From positions 2,604,001 to 2,668,000 of the forward strand of contig AP026969.1 of the NCBI GenBank assembly GCA_027923965.1: a DNA stretch of 64,000 bases, given 5' to 3'. Under the pieces are notes generated by a model that was given only the letters and a program-made list of their open reading frames with translations, was not told the origin of the DNA and ran no database searches. The stretch comes from Comamonadaceae bacterium OS-1. GTDB taxonomy: Bacteria; Pseudomonadota; Gammaproteobacteria; Burkholderiales; Burkholderiaceae_C. Position numbers and translations under genes: made by a program. Of this stretch, positions 7,389-16,288 are shown one piece after another. The stretch's first letter is position 1; each line of letters opens with the position of its first letter.

Positions 7389-7965
7389 GTGGTTTCTTTG
7401 TATTGGGTGGGTACCACTGACGTCCCTGGCCGGGTCTCGCCCCGGCGGGCGACTAACTTCTTTTGCTTCGCCAAAAGAAGTTAGCAAGAAAAGGCGAGCC
7501 GAAGTCGTCGCCTCTGCGCTGCGCTACGGGTACGCTGCGTTGCTCGGCCTGTGCGGGGTCCCGCTCGAACTCGGCCTGCGGCCTCAAACAATCGCGGGCC
7601 CTAATCCGCCCAGCCCTGCGCTACTCGCCGACGCCACACGGCGTGGGGAACCAACAGCCGACCAGCCAACCCCAGCCCGGCGCAGCCGGGCTCGCGCGCT
7701 AGGCGCGATGGGGCGCTGCGCGCCCCCGATCCCGCTCCCCGGGGTCCCCCTCTGCAATGCGCCGAGGAGCACAGCTTTGGGCGGATCAGGGCTGGCGTTG
7801 TTTGAGCGCCAGCTAGTTTAGCCAGACCCCGCCCAGAGCGCGCACCGCAGGTTCCCCGACGCGGTAGCGACGGGGCGCTGGCAGTGGGGGCGCCTTTCTT
7901 TTGGTGACTTTTCTTTTGCGCAAAAGAAAAGTTACTGCGCCGCCGGGCGCATCACCCGGCCAGCG
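7388..7965 (+). repeat. Direct repeat B, longer copy, right of vapBC
   Basis: Bases 7388-7713 match repeat A. The element then continues to about 7965 and ends with a strong palindrome, CTTTTCTTTTGCGCAAAAGAAAAG, at about 7909-7932, near a GC-rich inverted repeat (CGCCGGGCGCATCACCCGGC). Copy A lacks this tail. No coding sense was found. The terminal palindrome could act as a transcription barrier or as a recognition end. Confidence 0.75.
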
Positions 7966-8017
7966 GCGACTGTTGCATCCAGTGCTCCACAGGTCACCAC
8001 AAACCTAGACAGAAAAA

Positions 8018-8074
8018 TCTTAGCGGAAAGTGCCTCTAACGCTTATTCCCAGAGCGTGAGAAGCTACTAAAAGA
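8018..8074 (-). repeat. Interspersed ~60 bp repeat, copy 3
   Basis: Read on the minus strand it shows 'tagtagcttctcacgctctgg', 'aataagcg', 'tagaggc', a good match to the consensus. It lies in the gene-poor stretch after repeat B. Confidence 0.75.
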
Positions 8075-8297
8075 AGAGCGTTGTCAGCGCCATTTTGGCG
8101 CTCGACCTCAATGGCGGTTCTGCCATCGGGCATAGCGAGCCATCAGCGATCATTCACAACCCGAATGCACTCAACCCAGTGCCATTTGGATTCCTACCGG
8201 CAGATCACGAATACGCCGCCACTCCAGTTGGCGACGATCTTGTTCTCTCCAAGGTAGCGGGCTAGGTGCCAGCGATGGCTAACTCAAACGTCAAACG
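8075..8297. other. Gene-poor stretch with a possible 3' coding remnant
   Basis: No complete gene is visible between repeat copy 3 and the cobD stop. On the minus strand, 8194-8285 reads SHRWHLARYLGENKIVANW and on to a TAG stop without a start codon. The composition is protein-like, so this may be the tail of a deleted gene. The family is not recognised. Confidence 0.35.
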
Positions 8298-9251
8298 TTA
8301 CCCCCGCCCCAACGCATCCTGCCCCCCCGGCGCCAACACCCCCAACCGCACATAGCCCCCCAACCCAAACGACTCCGCATCCCGCAACTTCACCCCCCGC
8401 GCCCGCAGCCGCTGCAGCCGCAACGCCAAATCCTCCCCCGGCGGCCGGGCGCAAAAGAAGTTCGCGACGCTGGGCACACACTCCCACCCCAACGTGCGGC
8501 ACAGAATAAGCTGCCGAGCTTTCCACTCCCGCAACGTCACCAGGCTCTGCGCCAACCAAGCCTGAGCGTCTGGCTGGCACCAGGCCTGCAACATCGCCAC
8601 GCCGTGCGCGCCCACCGGCCAGGACGGGCACAGGGCCTGCAGCGGCGCGGTGTCCGCCCCCAGCGGGGCAATCACGTAGGCGGCGCGGATGCCGGTGAGG
8701 CCCAGGGCTTTGTTGGGAGTCCATAGCTGCCACACCCGGTCCATGTGCGCGGCATCCAGGCTGGGCGTGCCTTCCAGGCGCAGCGGGGCGTAAGCGCAGT
8801 CTAGTACCACACTCTGGCCTGGCTGCAAACCATCGACCAGGTCCACCAGACCGGGATGCGCCTGCCCCAGCGGGCTGGACGGCTCGCAGACCCACAGCAG
8901 TTGCGCGTGATGGGCATCGGCAGACACCAAACCCCAGGCCCGCGCCGCCTGCGCGTAGTCGCCGTAGTGGTGTTTTGGCAGGCACACACCCTGCCCCCTG
9001 TGCAGCGCGCTGATGCGGTGGATGAATTCGCTGGCGCTGGCCGCCAGCAGCACGCGTTGCGTATCCACACCATGGAACTCGGCCAACTGCGCCCGCAGCG
9101 CCGTGTACTGCGGGTCGGGGTAACGGGTGGCATCGGCTTGCTGCACGGCGGCCAGGGCATGGGGGCACGGGCCGCAGGCGTTGCTGTTGGTGGAAAAGTC
9201 AAACAGCGGCACGCCCAGTGCGTCCGGGCCACCATGGTGGAAATCGTTCAT
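8298..9251 (-). CDS. cobD: L-threonine-O-3-phosphate decarboxylase / cobalamin aminotransferase-like protein
   Basis: The 317-residue PLP-dependent fold-type I protein starts MNDFHHGGPDALGVPLFDFSTNSNACGPCP, the 'HGG...D.S.N.NP.G' N terminus of CobD/CobC. The Schiff-base lysine lies in WTPNKALGLTGIRAAYV, the usual SxxKxxGLxGxRxGY site. The enzyme makes (R)-1-amino-2-propanol phosphate from threonine phosphate for the nucleotide loop of cobalamin. The start at 9251 overlaps the cbiB stop by 4 bases; the longer open frame upstream is the shadow of cbiB. It is the last gene of the split B12 group. The alternative name cobC is used in the aerobic pathway. Confidence 0.87.
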   Translation of the reverse strand: MNDFHHGGPDALGVPLFDFSTNSNACGPCPHALAAVQQADATRYPDPQYTALRAQLAEFHGVDTQRVLLAASASEFIHRISALHRGQGVCLPKHHYGDYAQAARAWGLVSADAHHAQLLWVCEPSSPLGQAHPGLVDLVDGLQPGQSVVLDCAYAPLRLEGTPSLDAAHMDRVWQLWTPNKALGLTGIRAAYVIAPLGADTAPLQALCPSWPVGAHGVAMLQAWCQPDAQAWLAQSLVTLREWKARQLILCRTLGWECVPSVANFFCARPPGEDLALRLQRLRARGVKLRDAESFGLGGYVRLGVLAPGGQDALGRG

Positions 9252-10201
9252 ATCGCTATCAAATAAAGAGCTATCCACGCCAATGGAATAAGCGCTAGCA
9301 CCGCATTTCTTGCTAAAACCACGGCCCGCTGCGTGTCGGCGGCCCGGGGTACGCGCCCTGCCGGGTGCAGGGTGTACACGCCCGGCTTGCCCAGGCGCAC
9401 GCCCAGGCACAGCGCCATCGCGGCCATGGGCCAGCCGCTGTTGGGGGATGGGGTGAGGCGCGCCTGCTGGCGCAGCGCCCGCCACTCGGTGCGGTAGGCC
9501 AGCACCATCAACAGCGCGGCGGTAATGCGCGCGGGCAACCAGCTCAGCACGTCGTCGACCCAGGCGGCCCACTTGCCCGCCCATTCCCAGTGCCGCCCAT
9601 TGCGCTCGCCCCGGTAGCCCCACATCGCATCGGCGGTATTGGCGAACCGGTACAGCGCCGCACCGGGCAGGCCCAGCAGCACGAACCAGAAGATGGGGGC
9701 GACGACCGAGTCGTTCAGGTTCTCGGCCAGTGACTCGATGGCGCTCTCGCGCACCTGGCCCTCGGTAAGCGCAGCCACGTCGCGGCTGACCAGCCAGGCC
9801 AGGCGCTGGCGGCCGGCATCCAGCGACCCGTGCAGGGCGGCCTCTACCGCCAGCACCTCACTGCGCAGCATGGCCCAGGCCAGCAGGGGTTTGAGCAGCA
9901 GTCCCAGCAGCAGCGCCGCCAGCAGCCCGCCGGGCCATGCACCCAGGGCTTGGGGGAGCTGCAGAATACTTTTCTGCAAAAACCATGCTGCTACATAAAC
10001 CGTAGCTTCTCCCGCCCACCACATAAGCGCTGCAAGGCTAAAAGACTTGTAATCTGGCCCGGTGGTGGGAGAGACAGGTGCCACCCGCCGCCCGGCCCAG
10101 CCCAGGTAGTGGCCCATCCACACAACAGGGTGCCAGCGCACCGGCGGCTCGCCCAGCCGGATGTCCACAGCCAACGCCAACAGCAGCGCGGCGATCAGCA
10201 A
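9248..10201 (-). CDS. cbiB: Adenosylcobinamide-phosphate synthase CbiB
   Basis: The 317-residue membrane protein shows the CbiB signatures: an N terminus ending in DIRLGEPPVRWHPVVWMG, the EVRESAIESLAENLNDSVVAPIF-type segment near the middle, RFANTADAMWGYR, and NSGWPMAAMALCLGVRLGKPG near the end. It attaches aminopropanol phosphate to adenosylcobyric acid. The start is TTG at 10201, a few bases after the stop of a small upstream frame. Two ~60 bp repeats lie inside the gene. One adds about 22 residues near 50-72 (SLAALMWWAGEATVYVAAW). The other encodes the C-terminal hydrophobic segment (NAVLALIPLAWIALYLIAI). Wadjet and higBA separate the gene from the riboswitch-headed B12 genes. Confidence 0.88.
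   Translation of the reverse strand: MLIAALLLALAVDIRLGEPPVRWHPVVWMGHYLGWAGRRVAPVSPTTGPDYKSFSLAALMWWAGEATVYVAAWFLQKSILQLPQALGAWPGGLLAALLLGLLLKPLLAWAMLRSEVLAVEAALHGSLDAGRQRLAWLVSRDVAALTEGQVRESAIESLAENLNDSVVAPIFWFVLLGLPGAALYRFANTADAMWGYRGERNGRHWEWAGKWAAWVDDVLSWLPARITAALLMVLAYRTEWRALRQQARLTPSPNSGWPMAAMALCLGVRLGKPGVYTLHPAGRVPRAADTQRAVVLARNAVLALIPLAWIALYLIAI
9255..9317 (+). repeat. Interspersed ~60 bp repeat, copy 4 (inside cbiB 3' end)
   Basis: It shows 'gctatcaaataaagagctatccacgcc', 'ggaataagcgctagca' and 'gcatttcttgct'. Read on the opposite strand it encodes the last ~20 residues of CbiB. Confidence 0.85.
9988..10052 (+). repeat. Interspersed ~60 bp repeat, copy 5 (inside cbiB)
   Basis: It shows 'cgtagcttctcccgcc', 'acataagcgct', 'gcaaggctaaaa'. 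It is in frame in cbiB, coding for about residues 50-72. Confidence 0.7.
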
Positions 10202-10206
10202 AATGG

Positions 10207-10347
10207 TCAGAGGGAGACCTCATGGGGCAAGGCATCGCCCGCTGGTGCAGGCACATCCGGCACCAGACGCAAGAACTGTTCAAAGTCTTCTCGCTGGCCC
10301 AGGGTAACGATAAGGCGCAGGTCGTCAAGATTCACGCTGCGCTCCAC
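10207..10347 (-). CDS. Small 46-residue protein coupled to the higBA-like pair
   Basis: This frame begins with GTG at 10347, inside the 3' end of the upstream HTH gene, and is preceded by a strong GGAGGAGGT ribosome-binding site 11 bases away. A second GTG at 10335 overlaps the HTH stop as GTGA, with GGAG six bases before it. The product (for example SVNLDDLRLIVTLGQ, EDFEQFLRLVPDVPAP) is acidic and helical. The stop is six bases before the cbiB TTG, so it bridges the toxin-antitoxin pair and cbiB. Family unknown; it could also be the tail of a truncated gene. Confidence 0.4.
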   Translation of the reverse strand: MERSVNLDDLRLIVTLGQREDFEQFLRLVPDVPAPAGDALPHEVSL

Positions 10348-10703
10348 ACCATCACCGTACCTCCTCCCGCGCGCAGGCTGTCGGCGCCTGAGCGGGGGCG
10401 GATAAATATCTCCACATCGCGGTTGAGCAGAGTGATGTAGTGCAGCAGGCGCTCACTGGAAAAGCGGCTGAGTTTGTAATGTTTGAGGTCCGACACATGC
10501 GGTTGTGCGATGCCCAAGCGCTTGGCCGCAGCGGCCTGCGTCAGCTTTTCAGCCTCCAGCAAGGCATTCAGGCGCATGGCCAGTTGCACACGCAGTTGAC
10601 GCTCATCAGAATCGGGAAGGCCCAAGTCGGCAAATACATTGCCAGAGCCCATGTCAACTCCGTCGGTGTTATCAGTCGCGAGAGGCTTAGCTTTGGCGTT
10701 CAT
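10332..10703 (-). CDS. XRE-family antitoxin (HigA-like)
   Basis: The 123-residue protein has a central helix-turn-helix (LTQAAAAKRLGIAQPHVSDLKHYKLSRFSSERLL), the HTH_37 type paired with HigB/RelE-like toxins. The C-terminal LLNRDVEIFIRPR is also typical. It binds its toxin and the operon promoter. It overlaps the upstream toxin gene by 17 bases, toxin first, as in higBA loci. The last residues overlap the start of a small downstream frame. Confidence 0.8.
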   Translation of the reverse strand: MNAKAKPLATDNTDGVDMGSGNVFADLGLPDSDERQLRVQLAMRLNALLEAEKLTQAAAAKRLGIAQPHVSDLKHYKLSRFSSERLLHYITLLNRDVEIFIRPRSGADSLRAGGGTVMVWSAA

Positions 10704-11061
10704 AGTGGTCCTTGTGGTGCTGCTGCGCCAACTTGAGGCGCTCGTGGATCAAATCAATGTCACTTTGTGCTGTGCGAATACCGCTGGGGGACTTCTTTTG
10801 AAAGCAATGCAACACATACACCGCCTGGGGAAATCGCACCGTATAAACCGCCCTGAAGGTGCCCCCTCGGTAGTTTTCCACCAGTTCCAACACCCCTGCG
10901 CCCTCACCCTTCCAAGATTTGGCTTGGGGTGGCGTGGCCCCCATTTGCACCACACTCAGGGCATAGCCAAAATCGTCTACAACTTCGGGCGGCAAAGCCA
11001 GTAGATCTTTTTTTGCCGAACTGACCCAGTGCAAAGGTTTTTCCGTTGATTCGGTAGCCAT
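10687..11061 (-). CDS. RelE/HigB-type toxin (phage Gp49-like family)
   Basis: The 124-residue protein has the Gp49/HigB pattern: KPLHWVSSAKKDLLALP at the start, VVDDFGYALSVVQMG, then KSWKGEGAGVLELVENYRGGTFRAVYTV and YVLHCFQKKS, ending in a helix with ERLKLAQQHHKDHY. Members of this family are ribosome-dependent mRNA interferases. It precedes the XRE antitoxin in one operon on the minus strand and lies just downstream of the Wadjet genes. Confidence 0.85.
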   Translation of the reverse strand: MATESTEKPLHWVSSAKKDLLALPPEVVDDFGYALSVVQMGATPPQAKSWKGEGAGVLELVENYRGGTFRAVYTVRFPQAVYVLHCFQKKSPSGIRTAQSDIDLIHERLKLAQQHHKDHYERQS

Positions 11062-11090
11062 GCCAGAATTATATCGAAATAGGTATTAAC

Positions 11091-12263
11091 CTAAACTTGG
11101 CTGATCACCCCTTTCAGCGCCCGCTCCACCCAGCCAAACCCCACCCGCTCCTGTTCCAGCCGCAAACGGGGTTGCAACCGGTTGTCGCGCAGATCATCAA
11201 ACAGCGCGCCCTCCTCGGCCGTTAGCCGGGGCAGGTTGCGCAGCACGGGTTGCGGCTCTTCGCCCCAGTGGTCGGCATGGGCCAGCAGGGTGGCGCGGTC
11301 CATGAGCAAGGATTGGGCGTGCGGCAGCGTGGCGCGCAGCTGGTCGAGGATGGCAAAGCCGTGGGTGTCGATGTCGCCCCAGTAGTGCACGGCGCAGCGC
11401 CGCAGCCAGTGCGCCTCGGCCAGCGCCTCGAAGCCATAGCCCGCACCGAACACCACCATGCCGCCCGGCAGCGGTGGGAAGGCCAAAAAATTGACCTCGT
11501 TTTCGGTGATGAAGACGTGGCTCACCGGGGGTGCAAGTTGGGCGAACGCGGCTTGGGTCATGCTGATGTCTTCGCCAAAGGCCGTGCCGTCCAGCAGCCG
11601 CAAGCGGATGCGCAGGGGTTTGTCCTGGAAGCCATAGCGGCGGGCAAACTGGCTAGTACCGGTGGCCCGTGGTTCGATGGCCTCGGGCGGCAAGGCAATG
11701 TCTAGCAGCTCGGCCAGCACGCTGCGGTGGGCTTCGATGAATTTGCTGTCCACCCCGGCAATGTCCACCTGGCGCAGGTAGATACCGGGACGCGGGTGGG
11801 CTTGCAGCCAGGCCACCACGGCGAGCAGGCGCGGCCACTCTGCGGCCAGGGCCAGGGCGGTCAGAGGGCGCTTGGCCAGCCACGGGCACAGCGCGGGCTG
11901 GAGCTGGCAGGTCGTGTCCAGCAGGATCTGAAACCGCAGGACTTCCTTGGTTTTGCCAATCAGGGCGGTGGCGGCTTCCAGCGAATCGAGCCACACCGCC
12001 TCGGGCACGCTTTGGGTGCCCACCTCGCGGTAGCGCACGGTGCGCTCGGTCAACCGGTAATGCACCGCGTGCTGGCGCAGGTCGGCGGCCCAAAGGCGGA
12101 CTTCTGGGAAACGGGTGGCCAGGTCGGTGGAGCTGGGGGCTGAGAACGGGAGCCGCAGGGGGAAATAGCACGCCTGCGGCTGCACCATCTGCGCCAGCAG
12201 GCTGCCCTTGTCCCACAGCTTGTGCACCTGGGCGCGCAGGTCGGCGGGGCTAGTCCAGGCCAT
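11091..12263 (-). CDS. jetD: Wadjet anti-plasmid system nuclease subunit JetD
   Basis: This is a 390-residue protein with an N-terminal DUF3322-like region ([13 protein letters not shown] through [21 protein letters not shown]) and a C-terminal DUF2220 Toprim-like nuclease domain. The latter includes [20 protein letters not shown] (catalytic glutamate), [12 protein letters not shown] and the acidic [18 protein letters not shown]. JetD cleaves small circular DNA that the JetABC loop extruder has reeled in. The start at 12263 overlaps the jetC stop by 14 bases; the longer open frame upstream lies inside jetC and is rejected. It is the last gene of the jetA-B-C-D operon. Confidence 0.92.
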   Translation of the reverse strand: MAWTSPADLRAQVHKLWDKGSLLAQMVQPQACYFPLRLPFSAPSSTDLATRFPEVRLWAADLRQHAVHYRLTERTVRYREVGTQSVPEAVWLDSLEAATALIGKTKEVLRFQILLDTTCQLQPALCPWLAKRPLTALALAAEWPRLLAVVAWLQAHPRPGIYLRQVDIAGVDSKFIEAHRSVLAELLDIALPPEAIEPRATGTSQFARRYGFQDKPLRIRLRLLDGTAFGEDISMTQAAFAQLAPPVSHVFITENEVNFLAFPPLPGGMVVFGAGYGFEALAEAHWLRRCAVHYWGDIDTHGFAILDQLRATLPHAQSLLMDRATLLAHADHWGEEPQPVLRNLPRLTAEEGALFDDLRDNRLQPRLRLEQERVGFGWVERALKGVISQV

Positions 12264-15200
12264 CGAGCGTGAGCTTGCTGGTGAGGACGGCCAGGCGGTC
12301 TTTTTCGGCCTGGTATTCCTCGATGCTAAGGTTGCGCAGCTTGGAGTCGCGGCCTTCGTCGTTTTGCACAAAGCCGACGCTGGACACGAAGGGTTCGATG
12401 ATGTGGATTTTTTGCAGCGGGGTGACGATGAGCAGTTGCAAATTCAGCTTCTTGAACAGCTCCAGCCCGTACTGGGCCGACTCGTCAGAACCCCGACCAA
12501 AGGCTTCGTCGATCACCACAAAGCGAAAGCTGCGCGACCGGCTTTCGCCCATGGCCAAGCCGAACTGGTAGGCCAGGCTGGCGGCCAGGATGGTGTAGGC
12601 CAGCTTTTCTTTTTGCCCGCCAGATTTGCCGCCCGAGTCGGAGTAGTGCTCGTGCTCGCGCCCGTCCAGCCGCCAGCGCTCGCTGGCGGCAAACACGCAG
12701 CGGTTGCGCACATCGGTGACTTTGGCGGTCCAGCGGCGGTCATGCTCGGTCTGGCCTTCGCGGCCCCGCAGGCGCTCGATGAGGGCTTTGATTTTGAGGA
12801 ACCGGGCTTCCGAGTACTGCGCATCGTCGCCCGACAGGGTGTGGTCCAGACAGGCAGTCAGGTCCGACTTGAAGTCGCGCACCTCTGCGTCGGTGGTGGC
12901 TTGCGCCTCCAGCACGATGAAGCGCTCGGGGTTGTAGTCGATCTGGGTCAGCGACTGGTTGATGCGGGTGATGCGTTCGCGGATGGTGGCCTCTTCGCGG
13001 TTGAGCTGCGAGTTGAAATGGGCCACCTCGTTGATGGTGTTCTCGTTGAGCAGGGCTTTGAACTTGCTCTCGAAGCGCGGCAGGTCGTCGGCGGCCAGTT
13101 GCTGCAGCAGCGCACGGTACTCGCCCGCCGACGCCACAGACACGTCGATCTCTTGCGTCTCCAGCGTGTAGCTGGTGTTGAAGGCGCGCATGGCAGCAAT
13201 GATTTTCTCCAGCAACTGGCTGGCGCGGCGCACCTCGGCATCAATGGCCTTTTGCAGCACATCGCGCAGCTCGCGCTCGCGGGCATCGCAGCTCTCCACG
13301 GTCAGGGCCTGGGGGCTGTGCTCGGCCTGCAAAGCTGTGAGCTGGGCGGTGGTGGCGGCATCCACCACGGCATCCCGCTGCAGCGCTTCGGTATCGGCAC
13401 GCAGGGCTTGCGCATCGCTGATTTTTTGCGCGGTCTTGGCGCGGCGATCCCGCAGCTCGTCAAGCCGGGTGCCAGTATCGGCCAGGGTGGACTCCAATTC
13501 GGCCAGCCGCTGGGTCAGGGTTTGCAGCAGGTTGCTGGATGCTTTGAGCACCTGCAGTTCATCTTGCAAACGCGACACTTCCACGGCCAGGCTGCGCCAA
13601 TCCAGTTCGCGGAAGTCGCGGAACTCGACCAGTTTGTCCAGGCAGCTGTTGCGCTCGGCTACCTCACTTTGCGCTTTTTGCAGCTCTGCGATCTTGGCAC
13701 CGATCTGGCCCAGCCGGGCCTCCAGCACGCGGGCCTTGGTGCGCAAGGCGGCCAGCTTGGCGGCATTGCTCCAGCCCAGCACGTAGCGGCTGCGGTCGTC
13801 GATGCGGTGGCGGTCGTCCTTCTCATGCCGTTCGCCGCCCTTGGTTTGCCCGGCGCGGGTGATGGCTTTGGGTTCGCGGCGAAACTGCTCCTGGCTGGTA
13901 CAGCAGACCATGTTGAAGCGCTGCCACACGGCCTGCTCCAGCCAGTCGTAAAACGGAGTGCCGGGTTGGATGGCGATCTTGCGCGGCAAGGCATCCGGGT
14001 GCAGCGCAGGCGGATCCGCGGGCTTGGCGGGGCGTATCTGGAAGTACACCAGGCGGCCCTTGAGCTGGGTGCGGTCTACCCACTCGGCCACGCGGGCGTA
14101 CTGCGCCTCGGGCACCAGCAGCGAGAGGGCAAAGTTGTGCATCAGGCGCTCGATCGCCCCCTCCCAGTCGCGCTCGCTGTCACGCACCTCGATCAGCTCG
14201 CCCGCAAACGGCATGGACTCGGGTGCCAAGCCCAGCGCCCGGCACATGTCGGCGCGGATGTTGATTTGCGCGGTGTCAATGTTGCTGCGGCGGGATTGCA
14301 GGCTGGCAATGTCGGCGCTGAGAGCGGTGTGCTCCTCATTGCCCAGGCGGAATGCGCTGCTCTGCTCTACCAGGTCGTTTTGCAGCGCGGCGCTGTGGTC
14401 GCTGGCAGCCTCGCGCAGTTGCACGCAGGTTTGCTGTTGGGTGAGCAGGTCTTCGGCGCTGGCCACCTGCAGCAGCCCGAGTTGTTTGCGCAGGTCGTCA
14501 TAGCGGGTGGCGCGGGCCTGGCGTTCGGCCATTTCCACTTGCTTGCGCCCAATGTCTTCGCCGATCTGCGCAATGCGGTCACCACCGCTTTGCGCGATAG
14601 ACAGGCGCAGCGCGCGCTCGTCGCTTTGCTGTGCCGAGCGCAGGGCTTCGAGCTTTTCGACCTTGGCGTTTTCGCTGGCATAGCTGTCGTTCAGGGTTTG
14701 CAAGCGCAGGTCGATCAAGCCCAGCTTGGCGGCGGCAAAGTGGGGCTTCAAGGCGTCGCGGCAGACGCGCAAGCTGTCGCTGCTGGCCAGCAGTGCGGCG
14801 TGCTTGTCGCAATCGGCCACCAGCGGGGTCAGCAAAGCCACCTGCTCCTTGGCTTTGAGCACCGCAGCGTGCGCACGGCTGAGATCGTCAAAATGGGCTA
14901 TCAGGCCCTGGATGCGCGGGGCCACATCAAAAGGCTCCAGCATGTGCTGGCGCACAAAGTCGGTCAGGTTGCCCACCGACTTCATGGACACGGTTTGGTG
15001 GAACAGCTCCAGCGCCTGCTCGCCCTCGATACCAAAGCGGCGGCGAAAGTGCGCACCGTAGGGCGGAAAGCTCTCAAACAGCGTGGCCCCGCCCTTGCGC
15101 AAACGCGTGCGCAAGGCGGTGACGTTGGGGCCAAAGTCGGCAAAGTCGGCTGTAATGGACAGCGGCTTTTCACTGGCCAGGTAAAAGCGCTCGGGCTGGC

Positions 15201-15651
15201 CAAACGTGTCTTTGAGCCAGAACACCTGCGCCAGCGTGACGGTTTGGCCAAACCCGGCGTTATGGAACACGCCCAGGATGACCGAGTAGCTGCCGCTGTC
15301 GCGCAAGGCCACCGGTTTGGCGCTGCCGCTGGCCTCGTTGCGCTCGGATTTGTAGTGGCCCAGCACATAAGAGCGCAGCGAGCGTTCTTTGGTATCGGCC
15401 CCGGCCGCCTTGTTGTAGGCGATGCGCTGGGCGGGCACTAGCAGGGTGGTGATGGCATCGACCAGCGTGGATTTGCCCGAGCCGATGTCGCCGGTCAGCA
15501 GGCCGTTACGGCCATCGAGGGCCAGGGTCCAGACGCGTTTGTCGAAGGTGCCCCAGTTGAGGACTTCCAGGCGGTGGAGGCGGTAGCCAGAGAGGCCCTC
15601 CCCCTCTGCCGAAAAGAGAGGAGACGGTTCAGAGCCAAAGAGGTCACTCAT
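12250..15651 (-). CDS. jetC: Wadjet SMC-like ATPase JetC
   Basis: The 1133-residue MukB/SMC-like protein has a Walker A at residues 54-62 (GDIGSGKST). A long central coiled coil (about residues 270-880) is interrupted by a hinge-like globular part around [19 protein letters not shown] to [19 protein letters not shown]. The C-terminal ATPase half holds the signature [20 protein letters not shown] and Walker [18 protein letters not shown]. JetC dimers with the kleisin JetA and JetB extrude DNA loops, letting the system recognise small circular plasmids. It overlaps jetB by 8 bases and jetD by 14. All catalytic motifs are intact, so the system is probably active. Confidence 0.95.
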   Translation of the reverse strand: MSDLFGSEPSPLFSAEGEGLSGYRLHRLEVLNWGTFDKRVWTLALDGRNGLLTGDIGSGKSTLVDAITTLLVPAQRIAYNKAAGADTKERSLRSYVLGHYKSERNEASGSAKPVALRDSGSYSVILGVFHNAGFGQTVTLAQVFWLKDTFGQPERFYLASEKPLSITADFADFGPNVTALRTRLRKGGATLFESFPPYGAHFRRRFGIEGEQALELFHQTVSMKSVGNLTDFVRQHMLEPFDVAPRIQGLIAHFDDLSRAHAAVLKAKEQVALLTPLVADCDKHAALLASSDSLRVCRDALKPHFAAAKLGLIDLRLQTLNDSYASENAKVEKLEALRSAQQSDERALRLSIAQSGGDRIAQIGEDIGRKQVEMAERQARATRYDDLRKQLGLLQVASAEDLLTQQQTCVQLREAASDHSAALQNDLVEQSSAFRLGNEEHTALSADIASLQSRRSNIDTAQINIRADMCRALGLAPESMPFAGELIEVRDSERDWEGAIERLMHNFALSLLVPEAQYARVAEWVDRTQLKGRLVYFQIRPAKPADPPALHPDALPRKIAIQPGTPFYDWLEQAVWQRFNMVCCTSQEQFRREPKAITRAGQTKGGERHEKDDRHRIDDRSRYVLGWSNAAKLAALRTKARVLEARLGQIGAKIAELQKAQSEVAERNSCLDKLVEFRDFRELDWRSLAVEVSRLQDELQVLKASSNLLQTLTQRLAELESTLADTGTRLDELRDRRAKTAQKISDAQALRADTEALQRDAVVDAATTAQLTALQAEHSPQALTVESCDARERELRDVLQKAIDAEVRRASQLLEKIIAAMRAFNTSYTLETQEIDVSVASAGEYRALLQQLAADDLPRFESKFKALLNENTINEVAHFNSQLNREEATIRERITRINQSLTQIDYNPERFIVLEAQATTDAEVRDFKSDLTACLDHTLSGDDAQYSEARFLKIKALIERLRGREGQTEHDRRWTAKVTDVRNRCVFAASERWRLDGREHEHYSDSGGKSGGQKEKLAYTILAASLAYQFGLAMGESRSRSFRFVVIDEAFGRGSDESAQYGLELFKKLNLQLLIVTPLQKIHIIEPFVSSVGFVQNDEGRDSKLRNLSIEEYQAEKDRLAVLTSKLTLDGLD

Positions 15652-16285
15652 CGTCTGCGTCCGTCTCGGGTGCGGTCAATTGGGCCTGGTACGCCGCCAG
15701 CCGCTGGTCGAAGTCGGCCAGCCATTGGGCATCGACAAAGGCTTTGAGGATGCGGCGTACCTCGAACATCGGCTCCTGGCCTACCCCTGCAGGCTTCAGG
15801 CGGCGCACAAAACCGAGTTCGATGACCTTGTTCAAATGCGTCTCCACCTGGTCGATCAGGCGAGACTCGTTGGAACCTGCGGGCAAGAACACCCGGATCA
15901 ACTCCACCACCTGCTCGCGCGACAAGATCAGCCGCGTATCCCCACCGCTGGCATCAAACTCGGCCAGCTTTTTGCGCAGCAAAGCCAGCAGCAGGCTGAC
16001 CTGGAAGCCCAGCGGCTGGCGGCGTACCAGGCGCGGCAGTTTGGGGCTGTCCTCGTCATCGGTAGCACGGGAGCGCAAAAACGCATAACCCTCGGCTTCG
16101 TCCAGCACCAGGTCCAGCGCCAGCACGGCCACGTAGTCGCTCACCCGTGGGCGCAGCTTGAGCAAGGCAGACCACAGCGCCGTGTCGTCGTCACGGTAGA
16201 GCACGCTTTTGAGCAGGGGCACGACGATGGCGGTCAGGTCGTACTGTGGGGCGGTGGGTGGGGCTGCGCCTTCAATGGCATCCAT
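15644..16285 (-). CDS. jetB: Wadjet KITE-like subunit JetB (DUF4194)
   Basis: The 213-residue DUF4194 protein contains [33 protein letters not shown], then [11 protein letters not shown] and [28 protein letters not shown], the usual conserved blocks. A winged-helix end follows ([18 protein letters not shown]). JetB bridges the kleisin JetA and the JetC heads. It begins 3 bases after the jetA stop and overlaps the jetC start. Confidence 0.92.
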   Translation of the reverse strand: MDAIEGAAPPTAPQYDLTAIVVPLLKSVLYRDDDTALWSALLKLRPRVSDYVAVLALDLVLDEAEGYAFLRSRATDDEDSPKLPRLVRRQPLGFQVSLLLALLRKKLAEFDASGGDTRLILSREQVVELIRVFLPAGSNESRLIDQVETHLNKVIELGFVRRLKPAGVGQEPMFEVRRILKAFVDAQWLADFDQRLAAYQAQLTAPETDADDE

Positions 16286-16288
16286 GGC

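Noticed and set aside
7253-8000. Possible genes in the two open frames within the long direct repeat
   Set aside because: Both repeat copies give similar frames but they are compositionally odd, Pro/Arg-rich, and end at different places. They follow repeat sequence rather than coding constraint.
12208-15441. Long (1077-codon) plus-strand open frame opposite jetC
   Set aside because: It is the antisense shadow of the GC-rich jetC gene; its translation is low-complexity and matches no fold, whereas the minus strand encodes a complete SMC-like ATPase.
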